Program-made: the position numbers and the translations under genes | NCBI GenBank assembly: GCA_019236735.1 | Contig: JAFAIM010000060.1 | Location: forward strand, 62,001 to 126,000 | Reading direction: 5' to 3' | From: Burkholderiaceae bacterium | GTDB lineage: Bacteria > Pseudomonadota > Gammaproteobacteria > Burkholderiales > Burkholderiaceae_F | DNA length: 64,000 nucleotides | The notes under the pieces: model-generated | Told to the model about the DNA's origin: nothing | The model's database searches: none | The model's input: only the letters and a program-made list of their open reading frames with translations | Part shown: piece by piece, positions 41,963 to 52,144 of the stretch | How positions within the stretch are numbered: position 1 is the first letter of the stretch | Layout of the letters: the number at the start of each line of letters is the position of its first letter

Positions 41963-42903
41963 TGGATTTGGGACGGGTTGGAGTGCTGCTGGGAGGGCGC
42001 TCCTCCGAGCGGGAGATCTCGCTGATGTCCGGGCGCGCTGTTTTGGAGGCGCTACGCAGCCGATCAATCGATGCGCAGCCGTTCGATCCCTATCTGCAGC
42101 CACTGAGCGAGCTGGAGCGTGCCGGGTTCGATCGCGCGTTCATCGCGCTGCACGGCCGCTTCGGCTAGGACGGCACGATCCAGGGCGTGCTGGAGATGCT
42201 GCGGATCCCGTACACCGGCAGCGGCGTGCAGGCTTCGGCGGTCGCGATCGACAAGCTGGTGACGAAGCGCCTGTGGGTGTGGGCCGGAATACCCACGCCG
42301 GCATGGCGTGAGCTGGAAGCCGATAGCGATTTTGACGCCATCGCCCGCGATCTGGGCGGACCGGTGGTTGTCAAGCCGCGCACGGAAGGCTCGACAATCG
42401 GGATCACGAAGGTCACTTCGAACCAGCACGACGAGCTGGCACGGGCATTTGCCGACGCGCGCCGCTACGACACGCGGGTCTTCGCCGAGGAGTTGATCGC
42501 CGGACGCGAGCTGACCTGCGCGATTCTTGGCACGGGCGCGAACGCCGAGGCGCTGCCGCTGGTCGAGATCCGAGCACCCGCCGGCAACTACGACTATCAG
42601 AACAAGTATTTCAAGGACGGCACCCAGTATTTGTGTCCGGCGCCGATCGATGACGCTCTGGCACAGCGAATCCAGCGCGTGTGTTTGCAGGCCTACACCG
42701 TCGTCGGTGCCCGGGGCTGGGCGCGCGTGGATGTGATGCTGAAGCCGGATCCCGCCGGCGATCAACCCGTGCTGCTGGAGTTGAACACCTCCCCCGGTAT
42801 GACGGGGCACTCGCTGGTGCCGATTGCGGCGCGCGCGCGCGGGATGGACTTCGCGGATCTGGTAGTACGGATCGTGTCCGAAGCGACACTGGAGGTGAAA
42901 TGA
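41959..42903 (+). pseudogene. ddlB: D-alanine--D-alanine ligase interrupted by an in-frame TAG at 42166-42168
   Basis: Same-frame ORFs 41959..42168 and 42187..42903; reads [27 protein letters not shown] where the family motif is HGxxGEDGxIQGxLE. Confidence 0.92.
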
Positions 42904-43625
42904 ACCGGCCGCAGGCGCTGCGCTGGGCGACCGCGGCGCTGCTCGCCGCGAGCGGCATGCTGCTGGCAGGCGCGCTGGCGCTGAGGTTCGCGCACAGCCC
43001 GCGCTTCGACCTGGTCAGCATCGAAATTGCAGGCGACGTGCGCCACACCAGCCGCGCTGCCGTGCGGGGCGCGATCGCCGGGCACCTGCAGGGGAACTAC
43101 TTCACGATCCGGCTGGATCAGGTGCGGCGCGCGTTCGAGTCGCTGCCGTGGGTCGCGCAAGTCTCGGTGCGCCGCATCTGGCCGAACCGGCTGCGCGTGA
43201 CGCTGACCGAGCACCGGGTGCTCGGGCAGTGGAGCGACGGCCGGCTGGTGTCGGACGCCGGCGTGTTGTTCGTCGCCAACCCCGCCGAAGCCGAGTCGGA
43301 TGGGCCGCTGGTGAATTTCGACGGGCCGCCGGACCTCGCGCAGGAAGCGGTGCAGCGCCTGCGCAGCTTCCAGTCGCAACTCGCGCGGCTGCGGCTGCGC
43401 GTAACGGCCGTACACGTGTCCGAGCGCGCGTCGTGGAGCCTTTCCGTTAGTGCCGAGCCGCCGATGCAGATCGAACTCGGTCGCGACGACCCGCCGGGGC
43501 GCGTGCAACGGCGGCTGGAGGCGATCGTATCGGCCTACCCGTTCGTTCTGGCACGCCTGGACGGGGCGCCTGCACGCATCGATGCGCGGTACGGGAACGG
43601 ATTTGCGGCCGCAAAGGCGCGCTAG
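42900..43625 (+). CDS. ftsQ: Cell division protein FtsQ
   Basis: POTRA-like FDLVSIEIAGDVRHTS...LPWVAQVSVRRIWPNRLRVTLTEH. Confidence 0.93.
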   Translation: MNRPQALRWATAALLAASGMLLAGALALRFAHSPRFDLVSIEIAGDVRHTSRAAVRGAIAGHLQGNYFTIRLDQVRRAFESLPWVAQVSVRRIWPNRLRVTLTEHRVLGQWSDGRLVSDAGVLFVANPAEAESDGPLVNFDGPPDLAQEAVQRLRSFQSQLARLRLRVTAVHVSERASWSLSVSAEPPMQIELGRDDPPGRVQRRLEAIVSAYPFVLARLDGAPARIDARYGNGFAAAKAR

Positions 43626-43638
43626 CTACGGGGGTGGA

Positions 43639-44904
43639 ATGAAGAACGACCTGATGCGAAGAAACGGCCTGATGAGAGCCGACACCAAGGATCTGGTGGT
43701 GGGACTGGACGTCGGCACCTCCAAGGTCGTCGTGGCCGTCGCGGAGCTGCTGCCTGACTCGAGCTACCAGGTGATCGGCCTCGGCCAAGCTCGCTCGGAG
43801 GGGTTGCGCAGGGGAGTGGTCGTGAACATCGAGGCGACCGTGCAGTCGATCCGCCGTGCGCTCGAGGAGGCCGAATTGATGGCGGCTTGCCGGATCTCGG
43901 AGGCCTTCACCGGGATTGCCGGCAGCCACATCAAGAGCTTCAACTCCAGCGGGATGGTCGCGATCAAGGACCGCGAGGTGACGCCCGCCGACGTGGACCG
44001 CGTGATCGAGACGGCGCGCGCCGTCAACATCCCGACCGATCAGCAGGTGCTGCACGTTCTGACGCAGGAATTCATCGTCGACGGTCAGGAGGACATCCGC
44101 GAGCCGATCGGGATGAGCGGCGTACGGCTGGAGGTGCGCGTGCACATCGTGACCGGCGCGGTGAGCGCTGCACAGAACGTGGTCAAGTGCGTACGTCGCT
44201 GTGGCCTGGAAGTGAGCGACTTGATTCTGCAACCGCTCGCGTCGTCGCTTTCGGCGCTGACTCTGGACGAGCGCGAGCTGGGTGCAGCGGTGGTCGACAT
44301 CGGTGGCGGCACCACCGACATCGCCATTTTTACGGGCGGCGCGATCCGCCATACCGCGGTCATCCCGATCGCCGGCGACCAGATCACGAACGACATCGCG
44401 ATGGCGCTGCGAACCCCGATTCCGGACGCCGAGGAGATCAAGCTGCGCCACGGACTGGCCAAGGAGGTATTGGCCGAGAGCTCCGACCGCATCGAGATTC
44501 CGGGAATCGGCGACCGTGCGCCGCGGCTGCTATCGCGCCAGGCTCTGGCGGCGGTGATCGAGCCGCGAGTCGAGGAGCTCTTCACGCTGGTGCAGAAGGT
44601 GCTGCGCGAGTCCGGCTACGAGGAGCTGCTCGCGAGCGGGATCGTCCTGACTGGCGGCACTGCGCTGCTGCCGGGAATCGTCGAGCTGGCCGAGGACGTG
44701 TTCCTGCGCCCGGCGCGAGTCGGTTGGCCCGGATACAACGGCGCGCTCGCCGATGTGGTTCGCAATCCGCGCTTTGCGACCGTGATGGGTTTGCTCGCCG
44801 AAGCGCACGCACAGCGGCTGCGCGGCCGCAAATTGGTGGCACAAACCGGTTCGATCAAGCAAACCATCAGGCGCATGAAGGAATGGATTGTCGGCAACTT
44901 TTGA
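43639..44904 (+). CDS. ftsA: Cell division protein FtsA
   Basis: LVVGLDVGTSKVVVAVAEL; C-terminal amphipathic IKQTIRRMKEWIVGNF. Confidence 0.96.
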   Translation: MKNDLMRRNGLMRADTKDLVVGLDVGTSKVVVAVAELLPDSSYQVIGLGQARSEGLRRGVVVNIEATVQSIRRALEEAELMAACRISEAFTGIAGSHIKSFNSSGMVAIKDREVTPADVDRVIETARAVNIPTDQQVLHVLTQEFIVDGQEDIREPIGMSGVRLEVRVHIVTGAVSAAQNVVKCVRRCGLEVSDLILQPLASSLSALTLDERELGAAVVDIGGGTTDIAIFTGGAIRHTAVIPIAGDQITNDIAMALRTPIPDAEEIKLRHGLAKEVLAESSDRIEIPGIGDRAPRLLSRQALAAVIEPRVEELFTLVQKVLRESGYEELLASGIVLTGGTALLPGIVELAEDVFLRPARVGWPGYNGALADVVRNPRFATVMGLLAEAHAQRLRGRKLVAQTGSIKQTIRRMKEWIVGNF

Positions 44905-44932
44905 ACGCGGCGGGAACGCACACGGAGGTCAT

Positions 44933-46105
44933 ATGCCATTCGAAATTCTGGAGACGGAAACCCTGGGTACGATCATCAAGGTGATCGGCATCGGCGGCGC
45001 CGGCGGCAACGCAGTCGAGCACATGATCCGCCGCGGAGTGCAGGGAGTGGAGTTCATCTGCGCGAACACCGATCACCAGGCGCTGTCGCGCTCCAGCGCG
45101 AAGAACATCGTGCAGCTCGGCCGCACGGGGCTGGGCGCGGGCAGCCGTCCCGACGCCGGCCGGCAGGCGGCCGAGGAGGCGCGCGATCACATCGCTGACT
45201 CCCTGCGCGGCGCGCACATGGTGTTCATTACGGCCGGAATGGGCGGCGGAACCGGCACCGGCGCCGCTCCGGTTGTCGCCGAGGTCGCCAAGGAGCTCGG
45301 CATCCTTACGGTCGCCGTGGTGTCCAAGCCGTTCGATTTCGAAGGCCCGAAGCGGCTCAAAGTGGCCGAGCAGGGACTAGTCGACCTGCAGGACCGCGTC
45401 CATTCGCTGATCGTGATCCTGAACAACAAGCTGGAAGAAGTGTTGGGCGAGGACGCCGAGATGGGCGACTGCTTCGAGGCGGCCGACGATGTGCTGCACA
45501 ACGCCTGTGCTGGAATCGCAGAGATCATCAACATCCCGGGACTGGTCAACGTCGACTTCGAGGACGTCAAGACGGTGATGAGCGAGCACGGCAAGGCGAT
45601 GATGGGCACGGCCACGGCAAGCGGCACCGACCGCGCACGGGTGGCGGCGGAACAGGCGGTGGCCAGCCCGCTGCTCGAAGGGGTCGATTTATCCGGGGCG
45701 CGCGGCGTGCTGGTCAACATCACTGCCAGCTCGTCGCTGAAGATGCGCGAGACGCGCGAGGTGATGAACACGATCCGCGCGTTCGCGGCCGAAGATGCCA
45801 CGGTGATCTTCGGAACCGTGTGCGACGACGAGATCGGCGACGGGCTGCGCGTGACAGTGGTTGCCACGGGTCTGGGCAAAGTGCCTGTGAAAAAGGTTTC
45901 GCCGGTGCCGCTGCGAGCGGTCGGAGAGAGCACTGCGGCGGTGGTCGGAACGACCTCGCCCGCGGCCAGTCACGACTACAGCCATCTGGACATGCCCGCG
46001 GTGTGGCGTTCGCGCGAGGGTTCTGCGGTGCGGGCGGTGGCGTTGGACGAGGCGCCGGCGGAACGGATGGACATCCCTGCATTCCTGCGCAAGCAGGCCG
46101 ACTGA
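44933..46105 (+). CDS. ftsZ: Cell division protein FtsZ
   Basis: [33 protein letters not shown]-terminal [11 protein letters not shown]. Confidence 0.97.
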   Translation: MPFEILETETLGTIIKVIGIGGAGGNAVEHMIRRGVQGVEFICANTDHQALSRSSAKNIVQLGRTGLGAGSRPDAGRQAAEEARDHIADSLRGAHMVFITAGMGGGTGTGAAPVVAEVAKELGILTVAVVSKPFDFEGPKRLKVAEQGLVDLQDRVHSLIVILNNKLEEVLGEDAEMGDCFEAADDVLHNACAGIAEIINIPGLVNVDFEDVKTVMSEHGKAMMGTATASGTDRARVAAEQAVASPLLEGVDLSGARGVLVNITASSSLKMRETREVMNTIRAFAAEDATVIFGTVCDDEIGDGLRVTVVATGLGKVPVKKVSPVPLRAVGESTAAVVGTTSPAASHDYSHLDMPAVWRSREGSAVRAVALDEAPAERMDIPAFLRKQAD

Positions 46106-46107
46106 CC

Positions 46108-46815
46108 GTGCTGGAGAAGCAAGTGCAGAGCAGATGGTTCGGACGATTCGTATGGGGGATCGCGTTCTTGGCGAGCTGCGGTGTCGCCGCTGCACAGAGT
46201 TCGACCCAATGGACCGAAGGAACGAACTACTTCCGGGTGCCGTCGACTGAAGCAACATCGACTCCCGGCAAGATCGAGGTGCTGGAAGTTTTCTCATACG
46301 CCTGCCCGGCGTGCAACCAGTTTCAGCCCACCTTGAACAAGCTAAAAGCTGCGCTGCCGCCCGAAGCGAAAATGGCGTTTCTGCCGGCTGGCTTCAACCC
46401 GGGCGAGGACTGGCCGGTGTTTCAGCGCGCGTTCCTGGCGGCTCAGGTATTGGGCGTCGCCGAAAAGAGCCACGATGCGATGTACGACGCCGTCTGGGGC
46501 GCGGGCAGCCTTTCCGTCATCGACAAGGGTACGCGCCGACTGCTGCCGCGGGCGAAGCAGCCGACCCTCGAGGATCTGGCGAAGTTCTATTCGCGTTACG
46601 GTGTCAGCCAGGACAAGTTCCTGGCGACCGCGAACTCGTTCACTGTTGAATCGCAGCTCAAGCGCTGCGACGACCAGATCGCCAGGGACCAGGTCGACAG
46701 CACTCCGACGCTGATCGTCGCTGGTAAGTACCGCCTGACGCCGGGGTCGGCCGGCAGCTACGAGCAGATCATTCCCTTGGTCCTGTACCTGGTCGCAAAG
46801 GAAAAGGGCGGCTAG
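46108..46815 (+). CDS. dsbA: Thiol:disulfide interchange protein, DsbA family
   Basis: Signal peptide; VFSYACPACNQF (CPAC active site); cis-Pro TPTLIVAGKY. Confidence 0.88.
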   Translation: MLEKQVQSRWFGRFVWGIAFLASCGVAAAQSSTQWTEGTNYFRVPSTEATSTPGKIEVLEVFSYACPACNQFQPTLNKLKAALPPEAKMAFLPAGFNPGEDWPVFQRAFLAAQVLGVAEKSHDAMYDAVWGAGSLSVIDKGTRRLLPRAKQPTLEDLAKFYSRYGVSQDKFLATANSFTVESQLKRCDDQIARDQVDSTPTLIVAGKYRLTPGSAGSYEQIIPLVLYLVAKEKGG

Positions 46816-46820
46816 CGGTT

Positions 46821-47231
46821 TTATCTGTCCGCGCTTCGGCTTCGATGCGCGTGGGCCTGCTTTCGGCTTCCGCTGTTCGTGGCCCGACGCTTACCCTCGG
46901 ACTGCAGGGATTGTCGTTTGTGCGCCTGGATGATCGCAGCGATCAGGCCCGGGAAGCGGCTGTCGATTTCCGCGCAACGAGAGGTGTTGTGCATCTCGAC
47001 ACCGCGCCGCTCGCTGCGAATCAGGCCGGCCTCCCTGAGAATCTTGAAATGCTGTGACAGAGTCGATTTCGGGATCTCACGCTCGCTGAGTCTCAGAAAA
47101 TCCGAGCAGATTTGCGGGCAGTCCGACGCGACGATCCTGGCGTAGATCGCCATGCGCACCGGCTCCGACAGCGCGTGCAGGATGCCCTCGACGCTGATGT
47201 CCCCAATTGGCGGGTGAACGAGCGGCCTCAT
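46821..47231 (-). CDS. ArsR-family transcriptional regulator
   Basis: ILHALSEPVRMAIYARI...STLSQHFKILREAGLIRSERRGVEMHN winged HTH. Confidence 0.88.
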   Translation of the reverse strand: MRPLVHPPIGDISVEGILHALSEPVRMAIYARIVASDCPQICSDFLRLSEREIPKSTLSQHFKILREAGLIRSERRGVEMHNTSRCAEIDSRFPGLIAAIIQAHKRQSLQSEGKRRATNSGSRKQAHAHRSRSADR

Positions 47232-47268
47232 CACGCGAAAGCATAGGGTCTCTTGACAAATAGTACAA

Positions 47269-47289
47269 TAGTTCGTAACGTACGAACTA
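47269..47289. promoter_or_regulatory. Putative ArsR-regulator operator, TAGTTCGTA-ACG-TACGAACTA
   Basis: Perfect 9-bp arms with 3-nt spacer, overlapping a TTGACA-17-TAACGT promoter in the divergent intergenic region. Confidence 0.75.
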
Positions 47290-47359
47290 AGCAACAAGCT
47301 CCTCGCACATCGCGACGTGAGCCGGGAGTTGTGCCAAGAACCTACGAAGAGAGGCTGCC

Positions 47360-48106
47360 ATGAACAAACTCACAGGTAAGGTCGCCGTCGTCACCGGCGC
47401 ATCCAAGGGAATCGGAGCCGCGATCGCCAAAGCGCTTGCTGCGCAAGGCGCTGCAGTGGTCGTGAATTACTCGTCGAGCAAAAAGGGCGCCGATGCGGTC
47501 GTAGCGGACATCGCGCGCAACGGCGGCAAGGCAGTCGCGGTTCAGGGCGACGTCTCCAAGGCGGCCGAGGCGGAAGGAATCGTCGACGCCGCGGTCCGCA
47601 GCTACGGGCGGCTCGACATCCTGGTCAACAACTCGGGCGTGTACGAATTCGCGCCGATCCAGGAAGTCACCGAGCAGAGCTTTCATCGACATTTCAATAC
47701 CAACGTTCTCGGACTGTTGTTGACGACGCGTGCGGCCGTTAAGCACTTGAGCGAAGGCGGCAGCATCATCAATATCGGCTCGGTGGCGACTCGCGTGACT
47801 CCCCCGGGCAGCTCTGTCTATACCGGGACCAAGGGAGCCGTCGATGCGATCACCGGCGTGCTTGCCAAGGAACTCGGCCCCAGACGGATCCGTGTGAACA
47901 CGATCCTTCCCGGTGTAGTCGAAACGGAGGGAACCGTTAGCGCGGGTGTCATCGGTTCCGATTTCGAAAAGGGCGTGGTCGCGCACACCGCACTGGGGCG
48001 CACGGGTCGGCCCGACGATATCGCCGATGTTGCCGTGTTCCTGGCATCGAACGACTCTCGCTGGCTCACCGGGGAGCAGATTGCCGCTTCCGGCGGACTT
48101 AGCTGA
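47360..48106 (+). CDS. Short-chain dehydrogenase/reductase
   Basis: VAVVTGASKGIGAAIAKAL; NNSG; YTGTKGAVDAIT. Confidence 0.93.
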   Translation: MNKLTGKVAVVTGASKGIGAAIAKALAAQGAAVVVNYSSSKKGADAVVADIARNGGKAVAVQGDVSKAAEAEGIVDAAVRSYGRLDILVNNSGVYEFAPIQEVTEQSFHRHFNTNVLGLLLTTRAAVKHLSEGGSIINIGSVATRVTPPGSSVYTGTKGAVDAITGVLAKELGPRRIRVNTILPGVVETEGTVSAGVIGSDFEKGVVAHTALGRTGRPDDIADVAVFLASNDSRWLTGEQIAASGGLS

Positions 48107-48159
48107 AGCTCGAGACGATCGGGTCTCGGATGGGAAAACCCGCCGTTTGACGCGCTGCA

Positions 48160-48178
48160 GCCGAGGCAATGCCTCGGC
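48160..48178. terminator. Hairpin between convergent genes (possible bidirectional terminator)
   Basis: GCCGAGGC-AAT-GCCTCGGC, no clear T-tract. Confidence 0.4.
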
Positions 48179-48194
48179 CACACGTTCTCAATTC

Positions 48195-49100
48195 TCAGGC
48201 CTGTCGCGCGAACTCCTCGACGATCCGGTTGAACCGCTCCGGCTCGTCGACGAACAGCGCGTGACCGGCGTGCTCGAACCATTCGACCCGCGTCGCCGGC
48301 CGGTCGCGCTGCAGGTTGTGCGCCTGCTCGAGGTAGCGGCTGGTGACGCAGTAGCACAGTGGCACGCGAATCGAGCGCGCGATGTCACGCCAGTGCTCGC
48401 GCGGAAACGGGTACGACAGCAGCGCGATCGCCCCTTCGAGCGGCATTTTCAGCGCCGACTGCTCGATGCTTTCGATGCGAGCTTCCGGCAAGGGGCGCGC
48501 GAACATCGCGCGCACGAAATGGTCCACCGCCGTGCGGCGGTCCGCACGCAGCTGCGCGATGAAATCCGACGGGCGCGGTGCCGGAGGCTCGCCTACCGAG
48601 TTGTCCACTAGCACCAGGCCCGCAAGTGTCGATTCGCCCCAGCGATCGACCAGGTTCAGTGCATCGAGCACACCGAGCGACCACGCGACCAGGACCGTGC
48701 GCGGCAGCGGCGCCAGTACGTCGTGCAGATCGCCGGCGCGCCGCCATGCCTCGTAGCCGACCTCCGGCACATCCGATTGCCCCTGCCCGCGCGGATCGAG
48801 CGCGAGTGTGCGGAAGCGCTTGCCCAGGCCCCGCAACTGTTCCTGCCAAATCGTCGCCGGCATGCACCAGCCCGGCACCAGCAGGATCGCGGGAAGCGAT
48901 GGATCAAGGGTTGCCGGGCGGGCCTCGAGTACGTTCAGGTGCACTCCGTCGCCGGTCTTGACATCGAAACTGCGCTCGGCCGGTGGTGTGGCAGCGTCGG
49001 GCGAGTCTTTTGCCGGAGCGTTCGCCCCCCAGGCGCAGCCGGTCAGCGTCAGAGCCATAAGCAAGCGCCGGCGTGCGCGCGAAATCGGGATCTCGCTCAT
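48195..49100 (-). CDS. Alpha/beta hydrolase
   Basis: LLVPGWCMPATIW, LDPRGQGQSD, VAWSLGVLDAL nucleophile elbow, HAGHALFVDEPERFN. Confidence 0.88.
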   Translation of the reverse strand: MSEIPISRARRRLLMALTLTGCAWGANAPAKDSPDAATPPAERSFDVKTGDGVHLNVLEARPATLDPSLPAILLVPGWCMPATIWQEQLRGLGKRFRTLALDPRGQGQSDVPEVGYEAWRRAGDLHDVLAPLPRTVLVAWSLGVLDALNLVDRWGESTLAGLVLVDNSVGEPPAPRPSDFIAQLRADRRTAVDHFVRAMFARPLPEARIESIEQSALKMPLEGAIALLSYPFPREHWRDIARSIRVPLCYCVTSRYLEQAHNLQRDRPATRVEWFEHAGHALFVDEPERFNRIVEEFARQA

Positions 49101-49138
49101 CTGGTGCCGCACGCGGACCGCGCCGCGCGTGGGTGCCA

Positions 49139-50386
49139 CTAAGTGTCGGCACTCGGCCGGCGGGCGACGATCACGCCGGACCGGCCTTCTTTGCGCCAGT
49201 TGTAGCCGAACGGAAATGGGAGCGGGTCCGAGTTTCCGGTCGAACCGAAAGCGTCGTCCAGGTCCTTCTGGTACCGGTTCTCGAACAGTTTGACCGGGTG
49301 CTCGTACTGCCCGTATAGCGAAATCTGGAAGCCGTCGGCGCGCAGCAGGCGATACGGCATCCCGGTGTCGTCCTGCACGATCAGCTGCGCCCGTTCGCGC
49401 AAGACCCCGCGCACCTTGCGGAAGTTGCTTCCGTGCAGCAGGTACGAAGCCGATTTCAATAGCACGGTAGGGTGCTCGAACGAGCGTAGCCACGGCACGA
49501 ACTGCGGGTAGAAGCGCAGCTGCGCGTCGCTGACGTCGAGCGACAGGTACAGCAGCGAGCGGCGAGCCTTGGCGTGGTCCTCGAACTCGATCCGCACGGC
49601 GCGCAGCGGCAATTCAGGCTTGCCATCCGTCTTCGGCGCATTGGCGGCTTCGGCGGGCTCGCCCTCCGTAGCGGCGACAGCCGCGGAGACGGGCCACGGC
49701 TCGAACGTTTCGACGCTGCGCACGTTCAGCCCCAGCAGCCCCATCTGCGCGAGCAGCACCGGAACCGTGCCTTCCAGCGCTTCCGTATGCAGGTTGTCGT
49801 GCATGTTTGGGGTGATGAAGAAGTTCAGCGCCACCAGATCGTTCAATGCCCCCCGCAGATCGGAAAAGAGCTGGTTAAGATGGTTCTCGTCCATCGAGCC
49901 CAGCACCGGGATCTCGCCCGGCGGCTCGAGGCTGAAGAAGACATACGTCTCGTAGTCCGGGAACAACGCAAATGCGTTGACAAAGTCGGGTCCGCTGAAC
50001 GGGTATATCAGCGCACTTCCAGCGTGGCCCGGCGGCAGCGTCGTCCGTTGCCACTGATCCATCCGCTCGAGGCGCTCCCGCAGTTGGCGGTCGCCCCAGC
50101 GGCTTGCTTTTCGATGGACCTTCCACGCGTCGGTATGCGCCACCGTTTGCAGCGCGGCACTGCCGCCTTTTGGATCGAGGCCCGCTAGCAGCCGCGCGAT
50201 CGCCGTCAGTTCCTCCGGAGTGCGCACCACCGTCGCCGCATCGGCGCTTGGCTGCGGCTGAGACTGCGCATCCGCCGCCGTGCTCGCCGGGACGTCTGCG
50301 CCGGCCAGCACTGCGCAAGTGGAAAACAGCGCTCCCGCCAGCACGGCGAGTCGCATCAGGGTCTGCAGAAAGAGCCGCATATCCAT
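49139..50386 (-). CDS. Hypothetical exported protein
   Basis: 415-aa ORF with N-terminal signal-like segment; no recognised domain. Confidence 0.75.
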   Translation of the reverse strand: MDMRLFLQTLMRLAVLAGALFSTCAVLAGADVPASTAADAQSQPQPSADAATVVRTPEELTAIARLLAGLDPKGGSAALQTVAHTDAWKVHRKASRWGDRQLRERLERMDQWQRTTLPPGHAGSALIYPFSGPDFVNAFALFPDYETYVFFSLEPPGEIPVLGSMDENHLNQLFSDLRGALNDLVALNFFITPNMHDNLHTEALEGTVPVLLAQMGLLGLNVRSVETFEPWPVSAAVAATEGEPAEAANAPKTDGKPELPLRAVRIEFEDHAKARRSLLYLSLDVSDAQLRFYPQFVPWLRSFEHPTVLLKSASYLLHGSNFRKVRGVLRERAQLIVQDDTGMPYRLLRADGFQISLYGQYEHPVKLFENRYQKDLDDAFGSTGNSDPLPFPFGYNWRKEGRSGVIVARRPSADT

Positions 50387-50598
50387 CCGAGGTCCAACGT
50401 CGATTCTGCCATGCGGGATGACGAGACCAAGCCGGGATAAGAGCGACGATCGACCCCGCGTCCGGCGCACGCCCGGTCGGCCGAACCGCAGGCCACTTAG
50501 GCCATCGGGTTGGCGCCACCCTCAGATTAGCGATAGCCACGGCGTCATCGGAAAGCCAGGGGCGGACGTTCTTGCTGCACTGCGGCTAGAATCCCAAC

Positions 50599-51519
50599 AT
50601 GCTGCGCCAGCGCACCCTGAAGTCATCCGTAAGGACCGTAGGCATCGGACTGCATACCGGTGCCAAGGTCGAGTTGGTGCTGCGGCCCGCCGCACCCAAT
50701 ACGGGGATCGTGTTCCGGCGCACCGACGTCGATCCGCCGGTCGAGATCACGGCCTCGGCCATCGCGGTAGGCGACACACGGATGGCATCGACGCTGGAGC
50801 GCGATGGCATTCGCATCTCGACCGTCGAGCACTTGATGTCGGCGCTTGCGGGCTTGGGCGTAGATAACTGCGCCGTCGACGTCGATGCTGCCGAAATCCC
50901 GATCATGGACGGCAGCGCGGCCAGCTTCGTATTCCTGATCCGATCGGCCGGACTGCAGGAACAAAATGCTGCGCGCCGTTTCATGCGTGTCCTGAAACCG
51001 ATCGAAGTCAGGGAAGCAGAAGGGCGCGGCGGAGCGTGGGCGCGCCTTGAGCCGCACTTCGGATTCAAGCTGCGCTTTTCGATCGATTTCCATCATCCTG
51101 CAATCGATGCCACCGCGCAGGACGTCGAGGTCGATCTTGCACGCGAGCCGTACGTGCGGGCGGTCGCAACAGCGCGCACGTTCGGGTTCGTCAGCGAAGT
51201 AGAGGCGCTCCGGGCGGCGGGATTGATCCGCGGCGGCAGCCTGCAAAACGCCATCGTGATGGATGAGTATCGGGTGCTCAACACCGAGGGTCTGCGCAGC
51301 GGCGACGAGTTCGCCAAGCACAAGATCCTGGATGCGATCGGTGACCTTTACCTGATCGGCCACCCTCTGATTTGCGCGTACCGTGCCCACAAATCGGGCC
51401 ACGCGCTGAACAACCGCTTGCTGCGCGCACTGCTGGCCGACGCTTCGGCGTACGAAGTCGTCAGCTTCGAACAAGACGCTCCGGCACCGGAGGCGTTCCT
51501 GCGTCCGGCGTTCGCCTGA
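50599..51519 (+). CDS. lpxC: UDP-3-O-acyl-GlcNAc deacetylase LpxC
   Basis: [58 protein letters not shown]. Confidence 0.96.
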   Translation: MLRQRTLKSSVRTVGIGLHTGAKVELVLRPAAPNTGIVFRRTDVDPPVEITASAIAVGDTRMASTLERDGIRISTVEHLMSALAGLGVDNCAVDVDAAEIPIMDGSAASFVFLIRSAGLQEQNAARRFMRVLKPIEVREAEGRGGAWARLEPHFGFKLRFSIDFHHPAIDATAQDVEVDLAREPYVRAVATARTFGFVSEVEALRAAGLIRGGSLQNAIVMDEYRVLNTEGLRSGDEFAKHKILDAIGDLYLIGHPLICAYRAHKSGHALNNRLLRALLADASAYEVVSFEQDAPAPEAFLRPAFA

Positions 51520-51533
51520 CGCTCGTCGCTGCG

Positions 51534-52073
51534 CTACTTGTTTCGCGTTTTGTCCGAGTCACGCGTTCGTGCGAGCCTCGCCGACAGGTTGGATGCCATT
51601 CGCTGCGCCGCAACACCTACCTGCGAATCCGGTAATGTAAGTGCAAGCTTTCTTGCAAAGTCAAGCGCATGCTGGATTTGACTACTACCGCGATCTCGAT
51701 GCTGGGAGACCGCGGCCAGTTCAGCAGCTGCCACGCCGGGTAGCGGCCGCACGGATGAAGTGAAACTGCGCGGTTGTACGCAAATTTTGATTTCGATAAC
51801 GTCGAAGCCATGCTGCTGAAGGAGCAGCAGAAGGCGCGGGACCGCTTGGCGCAATTTGGCTACCTGCACGGGTTGGTCGACGTTCAGTCGAAGTGTGGTG
51901 CCGCGCACCTCGCAACCGCCGGATCGAGTCGCCTGGAAAGCTGGCACGATGCGCCGGCATTCCGATTCGATTGCTGCCGCGGCGCGCTGGGAAACGGCGT
52001 GGCGGTGCAGCAGGGCTGAGCCGGCCTCCGATTGGGCCAGCGCATCCCGAAGACGACGGGGGGTCGAGGTCAT
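51534..52073 (-). CDS. DUF721/DciA-like protein
   Basis: Antisense between lpxC and M23 peptidase; region TLRLNVDQPVQVAKLRQAVPRLLLLLQQHGFDVIEIKICVQP. Confidence 0.55.
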   Translation of the reverse strand: MTSTPRRLRDALAQSEAGSALLHRHAVSQRAAAAIESECRRIVPAFQATRSGGCEVRGTTLRLNVDQPVQVAKLRQAVPRLLLLLQQHGFDVIEIKICVQPRSFTSSVRPLPGVAAAELAAVSQHRDRGSSQIQHALDFARKLALTLPDSQVGVAAQRMASNLSARLARTRDSDKTRNK

Positions 52074-52144
52074 CCGAGCGGAGTGCGGGCAATGGGGATC
52101 AAGTTGCGCGACACGATGCCGAAATTTTCGATTAGGAGATCCGC

